A stretch of DNA of 64,000 bases from Streptomyces roseofulvus (GTDB taxonomy: Bacteria > Actinomycetota > Actinomycetes > Streptomycetales > Streptomycetaceae): NCBI RefSeq assembly GCF_039534915.1, contig NZ_BAAAWE010000001.1, positions 6,510,001-6,574,000 of the forward strand, read 5' to 3'. The number at the start of each line of letters is the position of its first letter. Within the stretch, counting starts at the first letter, position 1. Positions 1 to 8,349 of the stretch are shown here, in pieces. The notes below the pieces were generated by a model, which searched no databases, was not told the DNA's origin, and saw only the letters and a program-made list of their open reading frames with translations. The position numbers and the translations under genes are program-made.

Positions 1-443
1 ATGTCGGCGCCCGGCTCCAGCACCTCGAACTGCGGCACGAGACCGTCGTCGGCCGCCATGTCCCACGCCTTGTAGTAGCGCATCACGCGGTCCGCCGAGC
101 ACCCCGCCAGCTCCGCGAACGCCCGCGCCGACACCTTGCGCGCCGCCACCCCCTCGGCCGCCTGCCCACCGGGCCGCACGCTGCGCGCCACCTTGAGCGC
201 GAACGCCCAGCCGCCGGTCCGCGCGTACACCCCGAACTCCCGGGCGTCCCGGACGACCACCGGGTCGTGGTCGGCGGGGTCGGCGGCGACCTCTTCCTCG
301 CCGGTCTCGCCGGTCGCGACGGTCTCTTCGGACGCCTCGGGCGCCTCGGGCGCGGGGGTGGCCTCCGGGACCCAGAAGTTCTCCTCCGGCTCGGAGGAGG
401 CGGGGGCGGGGGTGGTGTCGGACGGATCGAGGGCGATGGTCAC
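1..443 (-). CDS. Conserved hypothetical, HTH-like (3' end outside window)
   Basis: The reading frame runs off the left edge, so only the first 147 codons are visible. It starts at GTG 443 with GGAG about ten bases upstream. Residues 1-75 are acidic and rich in Pro, Ala and Glu, so probably disordered. From about residue 80 there is a basic globular segment containing KVARSVRPGG and then ARAFAELAGCSADRVMRYYK, which reads like a helix-turn-helix DNA-binding unit. I infer a small regulator or nucleoid-type protein. No family was recognised and the function is unknown. It is divergent from the next gene across a 173 bp spacer. Confidence 0.55.
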   Translation of the reverse strand, partial: MTIALDPSDTTPAPASSEPEENFWVPEATPAPEAPEASEETVATGETGEEEVAADPADHDPVVVRDAREFGVYARTGGWAFALKVARSVRPGGQAAEGVAARKVSARAFAELAGCSADRVMRYYKAWDMAADDGLVPQFEVLEPGAD

Positions 444-616
444 CGAGAACACTCCGGTCGGTCGGGCGGGACAACTGCGGCCGACAGCCTATACGTACCG
501 CTTGGCGATGTTTGGCCCGATTCCGGAGTCGGATCGTCGGAGAAAGCGATGGCGCGCGGCGGGACCGCCGGGCAGGCTGTCCCCATGATCCACGGAATCG
601 AGACCCGCCCCGCGCG

Positions 617-2338
617 GTGAGCGCCCCGCACGCGCGGCCGACGCCCGCGCCCGCCCTGTACGCGTACGCCCGGAGCCTGCGCGACGCCGCGCCCGGAGCG
701 CCGCCGCCCCGGGGCGGGCACCCCCTGCCCGCCACGGCACGGCCTCCGTACGACAGGGCCGTCCGCCTCCCCTACAAGCAGGCCCGCGAGACCGTCACCG
801 GCCTCCTCCGGGACCGGATCGCCGGGCCCGGCACGGCCCGCGCCGCCGCCGGGACCGAGCGCGGGCTCGCCGCCACCGGTGTCCGCGACCACCTGGTCTT
901 CCACACCGCCGCCGCGCTCGACCCCGCCGACCCGGCCGCCGCCCGCGCCCTCGCGCGACGGCTCGTCCGCGACGGGACGACCGTCCACGGCGTGGCCGCG
1001 GGCCTCGGACTGCTCACCCGGCTCGGCGAGCCCGAGGACGTCCCGTACCTGCGCGCACTCGGCGCGCTCCACGACGTCTTCCGGTACGCCGTCGAAGCCC
1101 TCGACCCCCTGGACCGGCCGGCCGCCGCGCTGCTGTGGCTGACCCACTACCCCCTGAACGCGCCGCGCGGTCTCGTCGAGGCCGTCGCCGCCCGGGACCA
1201 CGCCGCCGTACGGGAACAGCTCCTCGGGCTCGCCCCGCGCGACCGGCTCATGGAGCCCGCCCACGCCCGCCGCGTCGCCGAGGCCACCGGGCTCGTGGAC
1301 CTCCTCGGCCGGGCGCCCGAGGACACGGCGCTGCCGGCCCAGGCCCTGCGCGTCCTCGCCCGGATGGTCACCCAGGGGGACCACGGGATCGAGATCCTCG
1401 CCTACGCCGACGCCACCGCCCTCTACGGGACGGTGGCGGAACGAGCCCACCTGCTGAGCCCGGCCCCCGGTCACCAGGCGCGGCTGGTCACCCTCGCCCA
1501 GGAACTCCACAGCGGCGCCTCCCGCCTGCTCGCCTGGCCGCCAGGCCGGCGCGAGACCGTCCTCGCGCGGCTCCTGGAGGCCGTGCGGGAACCCGCGGAG
1601 GCCGGGCGCCGTGCCGACTGGATCCGGCGCACCGCCCGGCACCTCCGGGCGGCGGGCCCGGCCCCCGCGCCCGGACTGCGCGTCGAGGTCGCCGTCGCCG
1701 ACCCGGCCGGACCGACCGCCGTCGAGACGCGGATCCTGGTCGACGGGCGCCCGATCCTGCCCGTCGCCTTCCCGCAGGGGCGGGGGGACACCCCCGAGGA
1801 ACTCCTGGACGCGGGCGCCCTGCGAGCCGCCGCCGAGCACCGGGCCGTGCGGCTCGGTGTCACCTCGTGCGCCGAGGCGTGCTGCGGCGCCCTGTACGTC
1901 ACCGTCCGCCGCGAGGGCCGGCACGTGGTGTGGGACGGCGGGCGCCGGCCCGGCGGGACGGCGGACCCCTCCGCGTACCGCTTCGACGCCGACGCGTACG
2001 ACGCCGAGATCGCCCGCGCGGAGAACGACCACTCCTGGACCTGGCCCGCCCGGCACACCGCCCGCCTGATCGCCGCCGGACTCCGTGACCGGCCCGACCT
2101 CCTCACCCGCTGGGGGCTCCGGCGGGGATGGATCAGTACGTACCACGACGACCCCGACACCACCGTCGTCACCTTCACGGAACGGCCCGCCGGGGGCGAC
2201 GGGGACGCGCCCGGCGAGCCGGGCCGGTTCCACCAGTGGCGGCTGCCCGACGACGGAAGGCCGCCCGCCGAACGCGCCGCCGAGGCGCTGCGCCGCATGG
2301 CCGAGACGGATCCGCGGACCCTCGCGCGACGGCCCTGA
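617..2338 (+). CDS. Conserved hypothetical protein, ~573 aa
   Basis: A long, strongly GC3-biased frame. An upstream ATG at 512 exists, but the stretch between 512 and 617 encodes Arg-rich, non-protein-like sequence. GTG 617 (MSAPHARPTPAP) is therefore preferred, although its ribosome binding site is weak. The protein is Ala/Arg-rich and mostly helical in the first 300 residues. A later region contains a CAEACCG cysteine cluster and a D-D-P-D-T-T-V-V-T-F-like strand near the end. There is no signal peptide or membrane segment. I do not recognise a family and assign no function. It precedes the peptidase run by 99 bp. Confidence 0.6.
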   Translation: MSAPHARPTPAPALYAYARSLRDAAPGAPPPRGGHPLPATARPPYDRAVRLPYKQARETVTGLLRDRIAGPGTARAAAGTERGLAATGVRDHLVFHTAAALDPADPAAARALARRLVRDGTTVHGVAAGLGLLTRLGEPEDVPYLRALGALHDVFRYAVEALDPLDRPAAALLWLTHYPLNAPRGLVEAVAARDHAAVREQLLGLAPRDRLMEPAHARRVAEATGLVDLLGRAPEDTALPAQALRVLARMVTQGDHGIEILAYADATALYGTVAERAHLLSPAPGHQARLVTLAQELHSGASRLLAWPPGRRETVLARLLEAVREPAEAGRRADWIRRTARHLRAAGPAPAPGLRVEVAVADPAGPTAVETRILVDGRPILPVAFPQGRGDTPEELLDAGALRAAAEHRAVRLGVTSCAEACCGALYVTVRREGRHVVWDGGRRPGGTADPSAYRFDADAYDAEIARAENDHSWTWPARHTARLIAAGLRDRPDLLTRWGLRRGWISTYHDDPDTTVVTFTERPAGGDGDAPGEPGRFHQWRLPDDGRPPAERAAEALRRMAETDPRTLARRP

Positions 2339-2369
2339 CGTGCCGGTACGGTCCTCCCGGCGGTGCCAC

Positions 2370-2430
2370 TGGTCCACTCCAACGACAGTTGTCCACAGGG
2401 GTGGTAGCGGCGCCGGGCGGAGCGTACGGT
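2370..2430 (+). promoter_or_regulatory. Putative promoter/operator of the peptidase run
   Basis: Two near-identical octamers, TGGTCCAC (2370-2377) and TTGTCCAC (2389-2396), are spaced 19 bp apart. A TACGGT hexamer at 2425-2430 lies seven bases before the ATG of the M55 gene, with no Shine-Dalgarno between them. That arrangement fits a leaderless transcript with an upstream binding site. This is inferred from spacing only. Confidence 0.35.
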
Positions 2431-2437
2431 TCCCTCC

Positions 2438-3271
2438 ATGAAGATCCTCATCAGCGCCGACATGGAGGGCGCCACCGGCGTCACCTGGCCCGCCGACGTG
2501 CTGCCCGGCACGCCGCAGTGGGAGCGGTGCCGGCCGATGTTCACCTCGGACGTGAACGCGGCGGCGCTCGGCTTCTTCGACGGCGGTGCCGACGAGGTGC
2601 TGGTGAACGAGGCGCACTGGACGATGCGGAACCTGCTCCTGGAGCGACTGGACGACCGCGTGCAGATGCTCACGGGCCGTCACAAGTCGCTCTCCATGGT
2701 CGAGGGAGTCCAGCACGGGGACGTCGACGGGATCGCGTTCGTCGGATACCACACCGGTGCCGGCGCCGAGGGCGTCCTCGCCCACACCTACCTCGCCAAC
2801 TCGATCACCGGCGTCTGGCTGAACGGCCTCCGGGCGAGCGAGGGCGTGCTCAACGCCCATGTCGTCGCCGAGTACGGCGTGCCCGTCGTCCTCGTCACCG
2901 GCGACGACCTGACCTGCGAGGACGCCCTCGGGTACGCCCCGGAGGCGCTCAAGGTCGCCGTCAAGGACCACGTCTCGCGGTACGCGGCGGTGTGCCGGAC
3001 CCCGGCCCGCACCGCCGCCGACATCCGGGCCGCCGCCCGCGAGGCCGCCGCCCTCGCCGTCCGGCACGACCCGGTCCACGCCGGACCGCACACCGTCGAG
3101 GTCGAGTTCGACGCCGAGCACCTGGGCGCCGCCGCCACGGTGGTTCCCGGCGTGGCGCGGAGCGCCGAGCGGCGCGTCGCGTACACCAGCGCGACGATGT
3201 ACGAGGCGATCCGCACGTTCAAAGCGGTCACGACGATCGTCTCGGCCGCCGTTGAGGAGCAGTATGGCTAG
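2438..3271 (+). CDS. M55 family D-aminopeptidase (DppA-like)
   Basis: A 277-residue cytoplasmic metallopeptidase that in the M55 family releases N-terminal D-amino acids from peptides. The DppA zinc ligands are in place: D8 and E10 in SADMEG, H60 in NEAH, H105 in GYHTG and E135. The active-site His is H116. Length matches the family. It is the first gene of a four-peptidase run; its stop overlaps the start of the M20 gene by 8 bp, so the two are probably translationally coupled. The substrate could be D-Ala-containing muropeptides or D-residue peptides. That is inference, because no binding protein or transporter is linked. Confidence 0.9.
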   Translation: MKILISADMEGATGVTWPADVLPGTPQWERCRPMFTSDVNAAALGFFDGGADEVLVNEAHWTMRNLLLERLDDRVQMLTGRHKSLSMVEGVQHGDVDGIAFVGYHTGAGAEGVLAHTYLANSITGVWLNGLRASEGVLNAHVVAEYGVPVVLVTGDDLTCEDALGYAPEALKVAVKDHVSRYAAVCRTPARTAADIRAAAREAAALAVRHDPVHAGPHTVEVEFDAEHLGAAATVVPGVARSAERRVAYTSATMYEAIRTFKAVTTIVSAAVEEQYG

Positions 3272-4604
3272 CAGCACGACCCCCGCAGGACCCGACGCCG
3301 AGGCGCTCGACGAGGTCGTCGCCTTCACCTCGGACCTCATCCGCATCGACACGAGCAACCGCGGCGGCGGCGACTGCCGCGAGCGCCCCGCCGCCGAGTA
3401 CGTCGCGGAGCGGCTCGCCGACGCGGGCGTCGAACCGACCCTGCTGGAGCGCACCCCCGGCCGGACCAACGTGGTCGCCCGCATCCCCGGCACCGACCCC
3501 ACCGCCCCCGCGCTCCTCGTCCACGGCCACCTGGACGTCGTCCCCGCCGACCCGGCCGAGTGGACCGTCCACCCCTTCTCCGGCGAGGTCCGCGACGACG
3601 TCGTCTGGGGCCGCGGCGCCGTCGACATGAAGAACATGGACGCGATGGTCCTCGCCGTCGCCCGCTCCTGGGCCCGCCAGGGCGTCCGGCCGCGCCGCGA
3701 CATCGTCCTCGCCTACACCGCCGACGAGGAGGACAGCGCCGACGACGGCTCCGGCTTCCTCGCCGACCGGCACGCCGCCCTCTTCGAGGGCTGCACCGAG
3801 GGCATCAGCGAGTCCGGAGCGTTCAGCTTCCACCCGCAGCCCGGGATGACGCTCTACCCCATCGGCGCCGGCGAACGGGGCACCGCCTGGCTCCGGCTCA
3901 CCGCCCGCGGCCGGGCCGGCCACGGCTCCAAGGTCAACGACGCCAACGCGGTCACCCGCCTCGCCGCCGCCGTCGCCCGCATCGGCGCCCACACCTGGCC
4001 CGTCCGGCTCACCGCCACCGTCCGCGCCGCCCTCACCGAACTCGCCGCGCTGCACGGCATCGAGGTCGACACCGACGACCCCGACCTCGACGTGCCGCTC
4101 CTCCTCGACAAGCTCGGACCGGCCGCCGCCCTCGTCGAGGCCACCGTCCGCAACAGCGCCAACCCGACCATGCTCCAGGCCGGGTACAAGTGCAACGTCA
4201 TCCCCGGCCAGGCCGTCGCCCACGTCGACGGGCGGATGCTGCCCGGCGCCGAGGAGGAGTTCGCCGCCACCATGGACCGGCTGACCGGCCCGGACGTGGA
4301 GTGGGAGTTCCACCACCGCGAGGTGCCCCTCGAAGCCCCCGTCGACTCCCCGACCTTCGCCAAGCTGCGGGCCGCCGTCGAGCGCTTCGACCCGGACGGC
4401 CACACCCTGCCGTTCACCATGTCCGGCGGCACCGACGCCAAGCAGTTCTCCCGCCTCGGCATCACCGGCTACGGCTTCTCGCCGCTGAAGCTGCCGCCGG
4501 GCCTGGACTACGGGGCGCTCTTCCACGGCGTGGACGAACGCGTCCCCGTCGACGCCCTGCACTTCGGCGTGCGGGTGCTCGACCACTACCTGAAGACCGC
4601 CTAG
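3264..4604 (+). CDS. M20 family metallopeptidase
   Basis: A 446-residue di-zinc exopeptidase or carboxypeptidase of the M20/ArgE/DapE superfamily. The start is ATG 3264, with GAGGAG five bases upstream, chosen over an in-frame ATG 12 bases earlier. Metal and catalytic motifs are visible: HGHLD (H89, D91), GRGAVDMKN (Asp near 121), TADEEDS (catalytic and metal-binding Glu near 156) and a C-terminal LFHGVDE motif that supplies the last His. A dimerisation domain lies between the two catalytic halves. It overlaps the M55 gene, so the pair probably degrades the same peptide pool. The substrate cannot be read from sequence. Confidence 0.9.
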   Translation: MASSTTPAGPDAEALDEVVAFTSDLIRIDTSNRGGGDCRERPAAEYVAERLADAGVEPTLLERTPGRTNVVARIPGTDPTAPALLVHGHLDVVPADPAEWTVHPFSGEVRDDVVWGRGAVDMKNMDAMVLAVARSWARQGVRPRRDIVLAYTADEEDSADDGSGFLADRHAALFEGCTEGISESGAFSFHPQPGMTLYPIGAGERGTAWLRLTARGRAGHGSKVNDANAVTRLAAAVARIGAHTWPVRLTATVRAALTELAALHGIEVDTDDPDLDVPLLLDKLGPAAALVEATVRNSANPTMLQAGYKCNVIPGQAVAHVDGRMLPGAEEEFAATMDRLTGPDVEWEFHHREVPLEAPVDSPTFAKLRAAVERFDPDGHTLPFTMSGGTDAKQFSRLGITGYGFSPLKLPPGLDYGALFHGVDERVPVDALHFGVRVLDHYLKTA

Positions 4605-4655
4605 CGCCGGACCACCGCACACCCGGCACCGACCCGTACCCAGGGGGGAACGAGG

Positions 4656-6656
4656 ATGCAGAACACGGCCGCCCACGGCAGCTGGCCGTCGCCCGTCGGA
4701 GCCGCGCTGGCGGCCGCCAGCGACGGACGTCCCGAACACCTCGGCACCGTCGGGGACGAGGTGTGGTGGTCCGCCCCGCGCCCCACCGAGGGCGGACGGC
4801 GGACCCTGGTCCGGCGGCGCGCGGACGGCACCGAGGAGACCGTCCTGCCGGCCCCCTGGAACGTACGGAGCCGGGTCATCGAGTACGGCGGCCGGCCCTG
4901 GGCCGCCGTCGAACGGCCCGGCGCCGGACCCCTGCTGGTCTTCTGTCACTTCCCCGACCAGCGGCTCTACGCCTACGAGCCCGACGCGGAACCCGGCGCC
5001 GCGCCCCGGCCGCTCACCCCCGTCTCCGCCGTGGGCGGCGGACTGCGCTGGGCCGACCCCGTGCTCCTGCCCGGGCGGGGCGAGGTCTGGTGCGTCCTGG
5101 AGGAGTTCACCGGCCCCGCGCCCACCGACGTCCGCAGGGTCCTCGCCGCCGTCCCCCTCGACGGCTCCGCCGCCGACGACCGCGCCGCCGTCCGCGAACT
5201 CTCCGACGGACGCCACCGGTTCCTCACCGGCCCCCGGATCTCCCCCGACGGGCGGCGGGCCGTCTGGCTCGGCTGGGACCACCCCCGGATGCCCTGGGAC
5301 GGCACCGACGCCGTGCTCGCCGAGATCACCGCCGACGGCACCCTCAAGGACGCCAGGACCGTCGCCGGCGGCCCGGCGGAGTCCGTGCCGCAGGCCGACT
5401 GGGACGCGGCCGGCCGCCTCCTCTTCGCCAGCGACCGCACCGGCTGGTGGAACCTGTACCGCGCCGAACTCGCCGCCGACGGCGGCCTCGGCCCGGCCCG
5501 CGCCCTCTGCCCCCGCGAGGAGGAGTTCGCCGGACCCCTCTGGAAGACCGGGGTCAGCTGGTTCCAGGCCCTGGAGACCGGCCCGATCGCGGTCCTCCAC
5601 GGGGAGGGCGACGCCGTCCTCGGCATCCTCGACCCCGAGACCGGCACCCTCGTCGACGCCCCCGGCCCCTGGACCGTCTGGGGCTCCACCCTCGCCGTCC
5701 TCGGCACCCGCGTCCTCGGCGTCGCCGCCGCACCCGACCGCTTCGCCGAGATCGTCGAGCTCGACACCCGCACCGGCCGGACCCGCGTCGTCGGCTCCGC
5801 CCACCGCGACCCCGTCGACCCGTCCTTCTATCCCCGGCCCGTCGTCCGCACCTTCACCGGACCCGACGGCCGCGAGATCCACGCCCACGTGTACCCGCCG
5901 CGCAACCCCGGCACGACCGGGCCCGCAGGCGAGCTCCCGCCCTATGTGATCCGCGCCCACGGCGGCCCCACCGGACGCTCCGCCCTCGTCCTCGACCTGG
6001 AGATCGCCTACTTCACCTCGCGCGGCATCGGCGCCGTCGAGGTCAACTACGGCGGCTCCACCGGCCACGGCCGCGCCTACCGGGAACGGCTCCGCGAGCA
6101 GTGGGGCGTCGTCGACGTCGAGGACTGCGCCGCCGTCGCCCGCGCCCTCGCCGCCGAGGGCACCGCCGACCCCGCCCGGCTCGCGATCCGCGGCGGCAGC
6201 GCCGGCGGCTGGACCAGCGCCGCCTCCCTCGTCCAGACCGACGTCTACGCCTGCGGCACGATCATCTACCCCGTCCTCGACCTCAAGGGCTGGGCCACCG
6301 ACGAGACCCACGACTTCGAGTCCCGCTACCTGGACGGACTCGTCGGCCGCCTCGACGAGGTGCCCGAGCGGTACGAGGAGCGCTCGCCGCTCGAACACGT
6401 CGACCGGATCACCGCCCCCTTCCTGCTCCTCCAGGGCCTCGACGACGTCATCTGCCCGCCCGCCCAGGCCGAGCGCCTCCTCGCCCGGGCCGCAGGCCGG
6501 GGCGTCCCGCACGCCTACCTCGCCTTCCCCGGCGAAGGCCACGGCTTCCGGCACGCCGAGACCATGGTCCGCGCCCTGGAGGCGGAACTCGCCCTCTACG
6601 CACGGGTCTTCGGCTTCGACCGGCCCGACGTCCCGGAGCTGGAGCTGCGCACGTGA
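4656..6656 (+). CDS. S9 prolyl-oligopeptidase-family serine peptidase
   Basis: A 666-residue protein with an N-terminal beta-propeller of about 370 residues, followed by an alpha/beta-hydrolase domain. The nucleophile is Ser515 in GGSAGGW. The acid is probably D596 in LLQGLDD and the histidine is H629 in GEGHGF. The architecture is that of dipeptidyl-aminopeptidase or acylaminoacyl-peptidase-like S9 enzymes that cleave short peptides in the cytoplasm. No signal peptide is present. It starts 51 bp after the M20 gene and its TGA overlaps the GTG of the LD-carboxypeptidase gene (GTGA), supporting one operon. Confidence 0.9.
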   Translation: MQNTAAHGSWPSPVGAALAAASDGRPEHLGTVGDEVWWSAPRPTEGGRRTLVRRRADGTEETVLPAPWNVRSRVIEYGGRPWAAVERPGAGPLLVFCHFPDQRLYAYEPDAEPGAAPRPLTPVSAVGGGLRWADPVLLPGRGEVWCVLEEFTGPAPTDVRRVLAAVPLDGSAADDRAAVRELSDGRHRFLTGPRISPDGRRAVWLGWDHPRMPWDGTDAVLAEITADGTLKDARTVAGGPAESVPQADWDAAGRLLFASDRTGWWNLYRAELAADGGLGPARALCPREEEFAGPLWKTGVSWFQALETGPIAVLHGEGDAVLGILDPETGTLVDAPGPWTVWGSTLAVLGTRVLGVAAAPDRFAEIVELDTRTGRTRVVGSAHRDPVDPSFYPRPVVRTFTGPDGREIHAHVYPPRNPGTTGPAGELPPYVIRAHGGPTGRSALVLDLEIAYFTSRGIGAVEVNYGGSTGHGRAYRERLREQWGVVDVEDCAAVARALAAEGTADPARLAIRGGSAGGWTSAASLVQTDVYACGTIIYPVLDLKGWATDETHDFESRYLDGLVGRLDEVPERYEERSPLEHVDRITAPFLLLQGLDDVICPPAQAERLLARAAGRGVPHAYLAFPGEGHGFRHAETMVRALEAELALYARVFGFDRPDVPELELRT

Positions 6657-7603
6657 CCGCCGCCGCCTCCGGCCCCGTGCCCGCGCTCGCCCGGCCCGCC
6701 CGGCTGCGGCCGGGCGACCGGGTCGCCGTGGTCGCCCCCAGCGGCCCCGTCCCGGAGGCCGCGCTGGCCGCCGGACTCGACGTGCTGCGCGGCTGGGGAC
6801 TGGAACCGGTGGTCGCCCCGCACGTCCTCGACGTCCACCCGCGGCTCGGTCACCTGGCCGGCGCCGACCGGGACCGCGCCCGCGACCTCACCGAGGCGTG
6901 GTGCGACCCCGCGATCGCCGGGGTGCTCTGCGCGCGCGGCGGCTACGGCGCCCAGCGCATGACCGACCTCCTGGACTGGCCCGCGATCCGCGCCGCGGGG
7001 CCCAAGGCGTTCGTCGGCTACAGCGACGTCACCGCCCTCCACGAGGCGTTCGCCGTCCGCGCCGGCTTCGCCACCCTGCACGGCACCATGACCGCCGTGG
7101 CGGCCTTCGCCGGCGACCCGGCCACCCGGGAGTCGCTGCGGGCGGCCCTGTTCGAGCCCGAGACCGTCCGGGTCCTCGGCCTCGGCACCGCGCGGCCCCT
7201 CGTCCCGGGCCGGGCCACCGGCGTCACCCTCGGCGGCTGCGTCAGCCTGCTCGCCGCGGACCTCGGCACCCCGCACGCCCGGCCCTCCGCCCGCGGCGGG
7301 CTGCTGCTCCTGGAGGACGTGGGGGAGGAGCCGTACCGCCTGGACCGGATCCTCACCCAACTGCTGCGGTCGGGCTGGCTCGACGGCGTCGCCGGGATCG
7401 CCCTCGGCTCGTGGGAGGAGTGCGGACCGTACGAGGAGGTCCGCGCGGTCCTCGGCGACCGGCTCGGCGGCCTGGGCGTCCCGGTCGTGGAGGAGCTGGG
7501 CTTCGGCCACGGCCCGACCGCGCTCACCGTCCCGCTCGGCGTACCGGCGGTCCTCGACGCCGACGCGGGCACGCTCACGTTCGAGAGACCCGCGCTGATC
7601 TGA
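6653..7603 (+). CDS. S66 family LD-carboxypeptidase-like protein
   Basis: A 316-residue protein of the LdcA/MccF family. These enzymes cut the L,D bond before a terminal D-amino acid in recycled muropeptides, or inactivate microcin C-like peptide-nucleotides. The Ser-Glu-His triad reads Ser124 (GYSD), Glu221 (LLLED) and His286 (GFGHG). GTG 6653 overlaps the stop of the S9 gene. Together with the M55, M20 and S9 neighbours it completes a run able to dismantle peptides containing D-residues. Whether the role is wall recycling or peptide detoxification is open. It converges on gntR, with 40 bp between stops. Confidence 0.88.
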   Translation: MTAAASGPVPALARPARLRPGDRVAVVAPSGPVPEAALAAGLDVLRGWGLEPVVAPHVLDVHPRLGHLAGADRDRARDLTEAWCDPAIAGVLCARGGYGAQRMTDLLDWPAIRAAGPKAFVGYSDVTALHEAFAVRAGFATLHGTMTAVAAFAGDPATRESLRAALFEPETVRVLGLGTARPLVPGRATGVTLGGCVSLLAADLGTPHARPSARGGLLLLEDVGEEPYRLDRILTQLLRSGWLDGVAGIALGSWEECGPYEEVRAVLGDRLGGLGVPVVEELGFGHGPTALTVPLGVPAVLDADAGTLTFERPALI

Positions 7604-7643
7604 GGCGCCGCCCGGCCGGGCCCGGCGGGACCGCGGGCGAGGG

Positions 7644-8297
7644 CTACTCGGCCGCCAGGCGCCGCTGGTGCTCCGTCGCCTTGGTCCGGCTGGTCTCCAG
7701 GTGGCGCAGCGCCAGCTCCTCGACGCGCTCGACGTCCCGCGCCTCGATGCCCCGGAACAGCTCCTCGTGCTCCTCGGCGACGACCGTGAAGTCGTCGTGC
7801 TGGCCGAGCAGCCAGCGCATGCGGCTGCGCAGGGTGCCCTCCAGCTCGGTCAGCAGGGCGTTGTCGGCGAGTTCGGTGACCGTCTCGTGGAAGTCGGCCG
7901 CCGCCCGGCGGGCCTCCGCCCCGTCGCCGCGCTCCGCCGCCGCCCGCTCGGCGTCGAGGACGGCCCGCAGCTTCGCGAGGCCCGCGCGGGTGCGGCGCTG
8001 AGCGGCGAGCCGGAAGGAGAGGATCTCCAGGGCGGACCGGACCTCGACGAGGTCGGCGATGTCGGAGGCGGTGAATTCCCGGACCACCGCCCAGGTGCGC
8101 GGCCGCGGCGTCACGAGTCCTTCGTTGACCAGGTCCTTGAGGGCGTCGCGGACCGGCAGGCGGCTCACGTCCAGCTCGGCCGCGATCTCCCGCTCCACGA
8201 GCCGGCTGCCGGGGGCCCGCGTCCCGTCGATGATCTGGTCGCGCAGGGTGCGCGTGATCCGCTCCGACTCGGGCCTGAACTCCTCAGCAGCTGTCAT
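7644..8297 (-). CDS. GntR family regulator, FadR/FCD type
   Basis: A 217-residue transcription factor. The winged helix occupies about residues 10-75, with the recognition segment AAELDVSRLPVRDALKDL. An all-helical FCD effector-binding domain follows, with an ADFHETV His and later Asp/His residues that usually hold a metal or carboxylate ligand. No Shine-Dalgarno precedes the ATG. An imperfect FadR-type site (TTGTTCCACCG, one mismatch to TnGTnnnACnA) lies 8-18 bp upstream and could mediate autoregulation. Its target could be the convergent peptidase operon or adenosine deaminase, but neither is proven. Confidence 0.88.
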   Translation of the reverse strand: MTAAEEFRPESERITRTLRDQIIDGTRAPGSRLVEREIAAELDVSRLPVRDALKDLVNEGLVTPRPRTWAVVREFTASDIADLVEVRSALEILSFRLAAQRRTRAGLAKLRAVLDAERAAAERGDGAEARRAAADFHETVTELADNALLTELEGTLRSRMRWLLGQHDDFTVVAEEHEELFRGIEARDVERVEELALRHLETSRTKATEHQRRLAAE

Positions 8298-8349
8298 GGC
8301 GCCATTGTTCCACCGGGGAGGACGGCACCCGCCGCCCTCCCCGGGGCGG

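Noticed and set aside
440..6554. Long minus-strand open frames opposite the hypothetical and peptidase genes (more than 1000 codons each).
   Set aside because: They are antisense frames kept open by third-position GC bias. They read as Gly/Arg/Val-rich low-complexity sequence, while the plus-strand frames carry clear catalytic motifs.
8305..8315. A FadR-type site (TTGTTCCACCG) before the first GntR gene.
   Set aside because: One fixed base deviates from TnGTnnnACnA and there is no second copy, so it is noted in the gene entry but not called a feature.
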